Source: CAISIP01 sp038247175
GTDB taxonomy: Bacteria; Pseudomonadota; Gammaproteobacteria; Burkholderiales; Burkholderiaceae_C
Reading direction: 5' to 3'
Assembly: GCA_038247175.1 (NCBI GenBank)
Contig: JBBRVD010000101.1
Location: forward strand, 1-13,586
DNA: 13,586 bases
Shown here: piece by piece, positions 8,172-13,586 of the stretch
Layout: each line of letters begins with the position of its first letter
Numbering within the stretch: the stretch's first letter is position 1
Notes under the pieces: model-generated
What the model was told of the DNA's origin: nothing
Seen by the model: the letters and a program-made list of their open reading frames with translations, nothing else
The model's database searches: none
Made by a program: the position numbers and the translations under genes

Positions 8172-8989
8172 ATGAGCCAAGATTCGCCGGCCACGCCCTC
8201 GGACATCGACCAATTCCAACGCGACGGATTCGTGCTGCGCCGCGCACTGTTCAGCGCAGGCGAGGTCGATACCATCAATACGGTCATCAGGCATGACCCC
8301 GCAATACGCGACGCGACCTATGGTCTGGCGGATGGCGGCGGCGCGTCAACCGAACTGGCGCTGTGGTACACCTTGAGCGACGACGTGTTCGGCGCAGTGG
8401 CGCGCTCACAGCGCGTCGCTGGCACCGTGCAGGCCCTGTTTGGCGGGCCAGTGTGTTTCTACCACTCCAAGCTCACGCTCAAGCGCCCAAGGGTAGGCGG
8501 AGCCTGGGACTGGCACCAGGACTGCGGTTACTGGTACAAGCATGGGTATCTGTTCCCGCACATGGCCAGTGTATTCCTCGCCATCGATGCATCGACGCGG
8601 GAGAACGGATGCCTGCAGGTGCTGCGCGGCTCGCACCTCTTGGGGCGCATCGACCACGGCGCCATCGGCGGACAGACCGGCGCAGACATGGAGCGGGTCG
8701 ACCATGCGATTAAAGTGCTCGAGCATGTGTTTGTGGAAATGGCGCCTGACGATGCGCTGTTCTTTCACGGCAATCTGTTGCAGCGGCGGGGCGCAATGAT
8801 TCCGAACGCCACCGCAACGTACTGCTCAGTTGTTACAGCCGCGCAGACAATGCGCCCATCCTCAGCGGCCGCAACATCGGCCATACGTCGTTTGACCCCG
8901 TGCCGGACGAGCACATTACCCGTTACCGTGGCAAGCCGATCGACCGCACGGCACACCGGTTTCTCAAGCCAGAAAAGGCGATGGACTAA
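8172..8989 (+). pseudogene. Phytanoyl-CoA dioxygenase (PhyH) family protein, frameshifted near its 3' end
   Basis: PhyH-family enzymes are Fe(II)/2-oxoglutarate-dependent hydroxylases. The reading from MSQDSPATPS is typical: DIDQFQRDGFVLRRALF near the N-terminus, iron ligands His115 and Asp117 in WDWHQDCGYWY, and distal His199 in DALFFHGNLLQR. After about 8784-8791 (CGGCGGGGCGC) this frame turns into unrelated sequence that would run to 9452 across the opposite-strand tctA. Shifting by one base restores homology: NDSERHRNVLLSCYSRADN and on to HRFLKPEKAMD with TAA at 8987-8989. The total of 818 bases is one short of 273 codons, so a single-base deletion is the simplest lesion; a G-run sequencing error is an alternative. 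The lesion removes the residues after HGN that normally bind 2-oxoglutarate, so the frameshifted product should be inactive. The start at 8172 is chosen because family homology begins just after it. Confidence 0.82.
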
Positions 8990-9019
8990 CCGGTACGGAC
9001 GACGGCAGGCGGGAATCCG

Positions 9020-10519
9020 TCAGGCGGTCTGCGCTCGGCCGCGCCGCCATAGGGCCAGCAACCCTGGCGAGACCCAGACCAGGATCGTGATGAGTGCCAG
9101 CGATGCCGCGATAGGCCGCGAGAAAAACGCCAGCAGGTTTCCGTCGGCCTTGATCATCGAGGTGATGAAGTTCTCCTCCAGCATGCCGCCGAGCACCACG
9201 CCCAGGATCGCCGGTGCGATCGGGAAGTCGTTGGCCTCCAGCACATACGCCACGACACCGGCCACCAGCATCACACCGACACCGAACACGCTGTTGTTGA
9301 TGGCGAAGGTTCCGACGATACAGAACAACAGGATCACCGGCATCAGGATGTTGCGTGGCACCTTCAGGATGCGCCGCGCCGCCTTGATACACAGGATGCC
9401 GAGCGGGATCATGATCAGGTTGGCCAGGATGAAGATCAGGAACACCGCATAGATGTTCTGCGGGTTGGTGGTGAACAGCGACGGCCCCGGGTTCATGTTC
9501 TTCATGTAGAGCACGCCGATGATGATGGCGGTGATCGAGTCCCCCGGTATGCCAAACACCAGTGCCGGAATCCAGGATCCGGCCAGTGCGCTGTTGTTGG
9601 CGGCGCCCGACTCGACGATGCCTTCAGCGTGGCCGGTGCCGAACTTCTGCGGCTCCTTCGAGAATTTCTTGCTGATCGCATACGACATCCAGGCCGCAAT
9701 GTCGGCTCCGGCGCCCGGCAGGGCGCCAACCGCCGTGCCCAGCGCGCTGCCCCGCAGGATCTGTACCGGATATTTCTTCGCCAGTTGCCACTGGCCCTTG
9801 AGCACATTGCCGACCTTCTCCACCACGACCTCGCCCGGCGGTTTGGTGTCGACCACGTAGCGAATGATCTCGGAGAACGCGAACATGCCGATCATCATCG
9901 GAATCATGCCGATACCGGCCATAGTCTCGGTGTTGCCGAACGTGAAGCGCGGGAAACCGGCCGGGTTGCCGAGCCCCACGCAGGCCACCATCAGGCCCAG
10001 AAACAGGGTGATCAGACCCTTGATCGGTGCCGCAGAAGTGATGAACACCGCGCAGGTCAGGCCCAGCAAGACCAGCCAGAAATATTCGAATGAACTGAAG
10101 CGCGACGCGAACTCGGCCAGTGCCGGCGCGGCAAGAATCAGCACAGCGGTTCCGAACAGGCCACCGATAGCCGAGAACACCAGACTCGCGCCCAGCGCTT
10201 TTTCAGCCTCGCCCTTGCGGGTCATCGCGTACGCTTCGTCGGTATAGGCGGCGGAAGCGGGCGTGCCGGGTATGCGCAACAGGCAACCGGGAATGTCGCC
10301 CGAGAAGATCGCCATCGCGGTGGCGGTGACGATGGCTGCGACCGCCGGTATCGGCGCCATGAAGAACGTCACCGGCACCAGCAACGCCGTGGCCATGGTG
10401 GCCGTCAGACCGGGCACGGACCCCACGAATAGTCCGTAACAGGCCGCGATCACCATCACCATCAGGGTGTAGGGATCGAACACCATCCCGAATGCCTGAA
10501 CGACGGCGTCCATCATCAC
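9020..10519 (-). CDS. tctA: Tripartite tricarboxylate transporter permease, large subunit TctA
   Basis: TctA is the roughly 12-helix membrane subunit that moves the solute delivered by the TctC receptor, driven by an ion gradient. The 499-residue protein carries the family's two related Pro/Gly-rich motifs: GSVPGLTATMATALLVPVTF (33-52) and GALPGAGADIAAWMSY (265-280). It also has GDIPGCLLRIPGTPASA (74-90) and EGIVESGAANNSALAG (299-314). The start is ambiguous: three consecutive possible starts read GTG (10519), ATG (10516) and ATG (10513) with no strong Shine-Dalgarno sequence. It lies 40 bases after tctB, and its stop faces the PhyH stop 30 bases away with no obvious terminator between. It appears intact. 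Confidence 0.96.
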   Translation of the reverse strand: MMMDAVVQAFGMVFDPYTLMVMVIAACYGLFVGSVPGLTATMATALLVPVTFFMAPIPAVAAIVTATAMAIFSGDIPGCLLRIPGTPASAAYTDEAYAMTRKGEAEKALGASLVFSAIGGLFGTAVLILAAPALAEFASRFSSFEYFWLVLLGLTCAVFITSAAPIKGLITLFLGLMVACVGLGNPAGFPRFTFGNTETMAGIGMIPMMIGMFAFSEIIRYVVDTKPPGEVVVEKVGNVLKGQWQLAKKYPVQILRGSALGTAVGALPGAGADIAAWMSYAISKKFSKEPQKFGTGHAEGIVESGAANNSALAGSWIPALVFGIPGDSITAIIIGVLYMKNMNPGPSLFTTNPQNIYAVFLIFILANLIMIPLGILCIKAARRILKVPRNILMPVILLFCIVGTFAINNSVFGVGVMLVAGVVAYVLEANDFPIAPAILGVVLGGMLEENFITSMIKADGNLLAFFSRPIAASLALITILVWVSPGLLALWRRGRAQTA

Positions 10520-10540
10520 GTGTCAATCCACGGAAAGTTC

Positions 10541-10553
10541 GGCCGTGACGGCC
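10541..10553 (-). other. Small inverted repeat in the tctB-tctA gap
   Basis: GGCCG (10541-10545) and CGGCC (10549-10553) form a perfect 5-bp stem around a 3-base loop, a few bases after the tctB stop and upstream of tctA. There is no T-tract in the direction of transcription. It could slightly modulate tctA expression relative to tctB; in GC-rich DNA a stem this short can occur by chance. Confidence 0.3.
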
Positions 10554-10559
10554 CGGACG

Positions 10560-11033
10560 TCACCACGCATACGGCGTCAGGACGCCCCAGGGCAAGGGCA
10601 CGCGCAGCAGCTTGTAGAACGCAAAATGGATCACCAACGTGGCTATGACGGCAATCAGCAGCGAACGCGCCAACGACAGTTGCAGCACCCGAAACAACAC
10701 GGTGAGTATCAGCACCGCGCTGACCAGAAATCCCAGCCACTGAGACGCCAGAATATAGAACAGCACCGAGCCGATCAGTAGAACCAGCGCCAGCACGTGG
10801 CGCGGTGAGCGAACCCAGTCATCCATGTCCAGCCAGGGTACCGATGCCCGCGCGCGCCAGCCCCGCACCAGCAGAACAAGGCCGCAGACGCACAGGCCGA
10901 CCGCGATCATGCCCGGGAACAGGGCCGGTCCGACCTGTTGCCCGGGAATGGTCGGGTAATCCTGCACGATGAACAACACCGCAGCCCCCATGGCCAGCAA
11001 CAACAAGCCGAATACCGCGTCGTTGAGCTTCAT
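10560..11033 (-). CDS. tctB: Tripartite tricarboxylate transporter small membrane subunit TctB
   Basis: TctB is the small, poorly conserved membrane subunit that pairs with TctA. The 157-residue protein has four or five hydrophobic segments, near 5-23, 40-57, 79-97, 100-117 and 121-140, and a loop of about 20 residues containing VPWLDMDDWVRSP between the second and third. The family features GPALFPGMIA (35-44) after the first helix and the C-terminal LLRVPLPWGVLT are present. Its place between the receptor gene (37-base gap) and tctA (40-base gap) in the order C-B-A confirms the assignment, since TctB proteins diverge strongly in sequence. It appears intact. Confidence 0.94.
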   Translation of the reverse strand: MKLNDAVFGLLLLAMGAAVLFIVQDYPTIPGQQVGPALFPGMIAVGLCVCGLVLLVRGWRARASVPWLDMDDWVRSPRHVLALVLLIGSVLFYILASQWLGFLVSAVLILTVLFRVLQLSLARSLLIAVIATLVIHFAFYKLLRVPLPWGVLTPYAW

Positions 11034-11070
11034 CCGCTGTTTCGCCGGCCGTCGCGCAGGAGGGTCCGGC

Positions 11071-12063
11071 TTACTTGACCAGACCGACCGCCTTCATCGT
11101 CGCGCCCAGTTCGGTATCCGACTTGGCCATGAACTGGGCGAACTCGTCCGGGCCCTTGTAGATCACGCCAAACCCCTGCTTGGACATGAAGTCGTTGAAC
11201 TCCTTGCCGGCAGCGATCTTCTTGACCGCAGCGGCCAGTTTGTCGCGCACGTCGGCTGGAATACCCTTGGGTGCGACGATGCCGCGCCAGGCCGCCATCG
11301 TCCAGTCGCTGCCGATCGCCTTCTTGAGCGTGGGCACATTCGGATACAGCGCGGACGGATCGTCGGCCATGATGGCCAGGCTGCGCACCTTGCCCGCGTC
11401 GATCAGCGAACGCGACTCCGGCAGCGACACCGGCGCCAGGTCGATACCACCGGCGATCATGTCCTGCAAGCCCGGGGCGGCGCCATTGCTCGGCACCCAG
11501 GGCACGGACGCGGGATCGATCTTCTGGTCGCGCAGCAGCCCGGCGATGGCCAGGTGCCAGATGCCGCCTTGTCCGGTTCCCGAGGCCTTGATCTTGCCCG
11601 GATTGGCCTTGATCGCCGCCAGCAGTTCCTGGATCGTCTTGTACGGCGAATCGGCGCGCACCTGCACCCCCGCGGGGTCTGCGTTGACCAGTCCGATCGG
11701 CGTGTACGAGGTGCTCTTGAGTTCGGTCAGACCCTGCCAGTGCATCATGCCGATCTCGACCGTGGCCACGCCGATGGTGTAGCCGTCGGGCGCCGCAGAG
11801 GCGATGGCCGAATGGCCGACCACGCCGCTGCCGCCGGTGCGGTTGACCACGGTCACCGGCTGGCCGAGTTCCCTCTCGAGCAGACTGCCGACGATACGCG
11901 CGGTGGCATCGGTACCACCACCGGCGCCCCAGGGGACGACCATCGTGATCGGACGCGTCGGATAGTTCTGCGCCATGGCCGGCAATGCGGCAGCTGTCAT
12001 GGCCAGGCCAGCGGCAACTCCGGCGGCATGGGCAACAAATGAGCGACGGGTACGGATAAACAT
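11071..12063 (-). CDS. tctC: Bug-family (TctC) periplasmic receptor of the TTT operon
   Basis: This is the soluble receptor that captures a small organic acid or related solute for the TctAB complex. The start at 12063 is fixed by AAGGAG (complement of 12071-12076) seven bases upstream and by a clean signal peptide: basic MFIRTRR, hydrophobic core at about 9-27, cleavage after PAMA near A31/Q32. The mature 299 residues open with YPTRPITMVVPWGAGGGTDATAR, including Asp52, and contain the second family signature APDGYTIG near 90-97. Although the frame stays open for over 600 bases further upstream, that stretch lies opposite the hydrolase gene and is not coding. It is the first gene of the tctCBA operon and is likely transcribed from the intergenic region shared with the divergent hydrolase. 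The ligand cannot be predicted from sequence. Confidence 0.95.
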   Translation of the reverse strand: MFIRTRRSFVAHAAGVAAGLAMTAAALPAMAQNYPTRPITMVVPWGAGGGTDATARIVGSLLERELGQPVTVVNRTGGSGVVGHSAIASAAPDGYTIGVATVEIGMMHWQGLTELKSTSYTPIGLVNADPAGVQVRADSPYKTIQELLAAIKANPGKIKASGTGQGGIWHLAIAGLLRDQKIDPASVPWVPSNGAAPGLQDMIAGGIDLAPVSLPESRSLIDAGKVRSLAIMADDPSALYPNVPTLKKAIGSDWTMAAWRGIVAPKGIPADVRDKLAAAVKKIAAGKEFNDFMSKQGFGVIYKGPDEFAQFMAKSDTELGATMKAVGLVK

Positions 12064-12070
12064 GGAAAGT

Positions 12071-12076
12071 CTCCTT
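12071..12076 (-). promoter_or_regulatory. Ribosome-binding site of tctC
   Basis: The complement reads AAGGAG, seven bases before the ATG at 12063. It decides the start of the receptor, since the frame is open far upstream, and agrees with the signal peptide beginning at that ATG. Confidence 0.85.
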
Positions 12077-12136
12077 GGCGATGATGGGGCCAGTGCGGCC
12101 ACGAAAAGACCGAAGGGTAACGGGCTGCCCACCAAA

Positions 12137-12164
12137 TTGCCATTAGGGAGAACCATAGTATCGT
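12137..12164 (+). promoter_or_regulatory. Candidate sigma-70-type promoter for the hydrolase gene
   Basis: TTGCCA (12137-12142, five of six bases of the -35 consensus) is followed after 16 bases by TATCGT (12159-12164, four of six of the -10 consensus). Transcription would begin near 12171, giving a leader of about 65 bases before the hydrolase ATG at 12235. It lies in the only divergent gap of the window, where promoters are expected. The -10 match is weak, so this is tentative. Confidence 0.35.
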
Positions 12165-12172
12165 ATGACGAT
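12160..12172. promoter_or_regulatory. 13-bp palindrome, candidate operator
   Basis: ATCGT-ATG-ACGAT is a perfect inverted repeat with 5-bp arms and a 3-bp centre. It sits between the divergent tctC and hydrolase genes and overlaps the candidate -10 and transcription start of the hydrolase. Short palindromes of the form AT(C/T)GTAT-n-AC(G/A)AT are typical of GntR-family (FCD subgroup) repressors that control organic-acid genes, so a GntR-type operator is the leading guess. No regulator gene lies in this window. Confidence 0.45.
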
Positions 12173-12225
12173 TGTGCGAAAACATCCGACGGCAGCGACA
12201 ACGCGACTGTCCAGCCCGGCCCAAC

Positions 12226-12230
12226 GGAGA
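12226..12230 (+). promoter_or_regulatory. Ribosome-binding site of the hydrolase gene
   Basis: GGAGA, four bases before the ATG at 12235. It favours this start over the in-frame ATG at 12172, which would add 21 residues (MCENIRRQRQ...) of non-family character and begin inside the palindrome. Confidence 0.65.
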
Positions 12231-12234
12231 CTCC

Positions 12235-13167
12235 ATGCCCGACGACTCCAGCCTCTTCGAAGTTCTGCCACGCGACCTGTCTGCCTACAAGAGCGGTAAC
12301 ACCGGCATCGACTATGTGCACCGCTTCGACTCCGGCATTGCGGGTCCGCATGTGCTGGTCAATGCGCTGACGCACGGCAACGAGTTCTGCGGCATGGTGG
12401 CGGCCTGTCACCTGCTCGACGCTGGCGTGCGGCCGAAGATCGGCAGCTTGACGGTGAGTTTCGCCAACGTGGCGGCGTACGAGAGTTTCAACACCCAGGA
12501 TCCGTTCGCCAGCCGCCAGATCACCCACAACCTCAATCGCATCTGGTCCGAACCCTGGCTGGCAGGCGACGAGGACAGCGTCGAGTTGCGGCGTGCACGT
12601 GCCATGCGACCGGCAGTGGCGGCGGCCGACCACATCCTGGACATCCACTCGACCAGCCAGGACGTGGCGCCGTTCTGGGTCTATCCGCATTTCGAGCGCA
12701 ATGCTGGCGTCGCCAACGCACTGCCACGGCCGGGTGTGCACCTGGTCATGCCCAGCGGACTGGGTTCAGGCACGCCGCTGATCCAGCACGGACGCCACGG
12801 ACACGCAGACGGTCCGGGCGCGGCGATGGTGGTCGAATGCGGCCAGCATTTCAAGCAGTCCAGTGCCGACCTGGCGGTGGCAGTGAGCTACGACTTCCTT
12901 GGTCATTTCGGCCTGATCGATCGCGCGCCAGGGCCGGCGGAGCCGCAACGCCGTTTCGAGTTGCTGCGTACCCACGTCATCGCCACCACCGAGTTCGCAT
13001 TCACGCGGCCGGTCGTCGGATTCGAAAGCTTCGCCCAGGACGAACTGATCGCCACCGATGGCGACCTGGAGATCCGCGCGCCGTGCGACGACTGCACGAT
13101 CTTCATGCCGGCACGGGTCGCGATCGTGGGGCGCGAAGGCGTCTACCTGACGCGGCCCCTGGCCTGA
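12235..13167 (+). CDS. Succinylglutamate desuccinylase/aspartoacylase family zinc hydrolase
   Basis: Members of this zinc carboxypeptidase-fold family remove an acyl group from an N-acylated amino acid or similar amide. The 310-residue product has the expected zinc motif H47-G-N-E50 (ALTHGNEFCG), the substrate-binding segment THNLNRIW (97-104; N-L-N-R is the family's R/H-D/N-L-N-R motif), the third zinc ligand His138 (LDIHST) and the catalytic Glu201 (VVECGQH). The C-terminal part from about 240 would form the small beta domain covering the active site. There is no signal peptide, so it is cytosolic. It is transcribed divergently from tctCBA, which suggests that the TTT system imports either its substrate or a related acid. 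It is not in an arginine-catabolic (ast) cluster, so AstE itself is unlikely; the substrate is unknown. Confidence 0.9.
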   Translation: MPDDSSLFEVLPRDLSAYKSGNTGIDYVHRFDSGIAGPHVLVNALTHGNEFCGMVAACHLLDAGVRPKIGSLTVSFANVAAYESFNTQDPFASRQITHNLNRIWSEPWLAGDEDSVELRRARAMRPAVAAADHILDIHSTSQDVAPFWVYPHFERNAGVANALPRPGVHLVMPSGLGSGTPLIQHGRHGHADGPGAAMVVECGQHFKQSSADLAVAVSYDFLGHFGLIDRAPGPAEPQRRFELLRTHVIATTEFAFTRPVVGFESFAQDELIATDGDLEIRAPCDDCTIFMPARVAIVGREGVYLTRPLA

Positions 13168-13362
13168 CGGGCAGGTTCACACCCCCCGAGGTCATCGACG
13201 TCCGGTCTGGCCCGGCAACGCAGGCCGCAAACGACGCCGTGCCCGGCTACTGCGCCATGTGCGTAAAGAATGCGCGCCGCGCCTACGCATCCATCTCCGT
13301 CTTGAGCACATGAAGCCGGGTCAGGTCTCGCGCCTGGGGCGGCGCGACATCGTGCGCTGACT
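13168..13362. other. Convergent intergenic region, no gene recognised
   Basis: This 195-base gap lies between the convergent stops of the zinc hydrolase and the third Bug receptor. I found no recognisable coding remnant and no hairpin followed by a T-tract. The only inverted repeat noted is TGCGTA (13260-13265) with TACGCA (13284-13289), separated by 18 bases, too loose to call. Confidence 0.5.
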
Positions 13363-13586
13363 TCAATCGGCCTTGATGCCGAGTTCCCTGGCCAGGCTGC
13401 CGTAGCGCAGGTTGTCAGCCTTCATGAAATCGGCCAATTCCCCAGGTGCGCCTCCCAACACCTCGATGCCGGCCGTGTTGAGCCTGTCGCGTACATCCGT
13501 CATCTTGATCACCTCGTTGATCTCCTGGTTGATGCGTTGGATCGCCGCGGCCGGAGTACCCGTGGGAACAAAAACGCCATACCAAC
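13363..13586 (-). CDS. Bug-family (TctC-like) periplasmic receptor, C-terminal part, cut by window edge
   Basis: Reading the complement from the right edge gives about 73 residues beginning WYGVFVPTGTPAAAIQRINQ and ending SLARELGIKAD with a TGA stop (13363-13365). WYG-x-F-x-P-x-GTPAA followed by an amphipathic helix, then a G-(x)5-GG-x-P-(x)2-(L/F)-x-x-F-(x)n-G-(x)n-GIK ending, is the standard C-terminal domain of Bug receptors. It is the third such receptor in the window. The N-terminus, signal peptide and ligand-contact loops lie beyond the edge, so nothing can be said about ligand or about partner tctA/tctB genes. Confidence 0.92.
   Translation of the reverse strand, partial: WYGVFVPTGTPAAAIQRINQEINEVIKMTDVRDRLNTAGIEVLGGAPGELADFMKADNLRYGSLARELGIKAD

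Noticed and set aside
8990..9452. Continuation of the first PhyH frame to 9452, overlapping tctA on the opposite strand
   Set aside because: Basic, Thr/Arg-rich sequence with no family character, antisense to a well-conserved TctA C-terminus. It exists only because of the frameshift near 8790.
11044..11070. GCCGG...CCGGC inverted repeat in the tctC-tctB gap
   Set aside because: Five-base arms with a 17-base loop; too weak to call a regulatory hairpin.
12064..12741. Open upstream extension of the tctC frame
   Set aside because: The signal peptide and a strong ribosome-binding site fix the start at 12063, and the extension is antisense to the zinc hydrolase.
13260..13289. Inverted repeat TGCGTA...TACGCA in the convergent gap
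   Set aside because: Arms of only 6 bp with an 18-base loop and no T-tract; expected by chance in GC-rich DNA.

Overview
The window is GC-rich, densely coded DNA with short gaps and overlapping ATGA/TGATG junctions. Three Bug/TctC-type periplasmic receptors in 13.6 kb, one of them inside a complete tripartite tricarboxylate transporter (TTT) operon, suggest a betaproteobacterium of the order Burkholderiales (Bordetella/Achromobacter-like). That placement is inferred from gene content, not from a marker gene. I see no rRNA, tRNA, CRISPR array, insertion sequence or integrase.

Region 1 (1-2828, + strand) holds a 5'-truncated mandelate racemase/muconate lactonizing enzyme (enolase superfamily), a DapA/NanA-family lyase that overlaps it by 4 bases, and an orphan Bug receptor. 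An enolase-superfamily dehydratase next to a DapA-family aldolase/dehydratase is a classic sugar-acid degradation pair. Both proteins depart from the consensus at catalytic positions. A perfect 8-bp inverted repeat (2842-2866) separates this region from the next.

Region 2 (2901-7984, + strand) is a complete CUT1-type ABC importer in the order ATPase, solute-binding protein, permease, permease, with one-base overlaps between the last three genes. A short-chain dehydrogenase follows. The likely substrate class is a sugar, polyol or related polar organic compound.

Region 3 (7998-8989, + strand) is decaying. A 58-codon N-terminal stump of an aldose 1-epimerase-like gene runs in frame into a phytanoyl-CoA dioxygenase (PhyH) family gene. 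The PhyH gene has a one-base frameshift near 8784-8791, after its iron ligands. Its true C-terminus is readable in another frame, ending at 8989.

Region 4 (9020-12063, - strand) is a TTT operon: tctC receptor, tctB small subunit, tctA large permease. It converges on region 3 with only 30 bases between stop codons.

Region 5 (12064-13586) begins with a 171-bp divergent intergenic region carrying a 13-bp palindrome that may be a shared operator. A zinc hydrolase of the aspartoacylase/succinylglutamate desuccinylase family follows on the + strand. The C-terminal 73 or so codons of a third Bug receptor run off the right edge on the - strand.

Taken together this looks like a scavenging and catabolic locus for organic and sugar acids, with no transcription regulator inside the window. 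The most informative features are the eroded epimerase/PhyH junction, the altered active sites in the two region 1 enzymes, and the operator-like palindrome shared by the hydrolase and the tctCBA operon.
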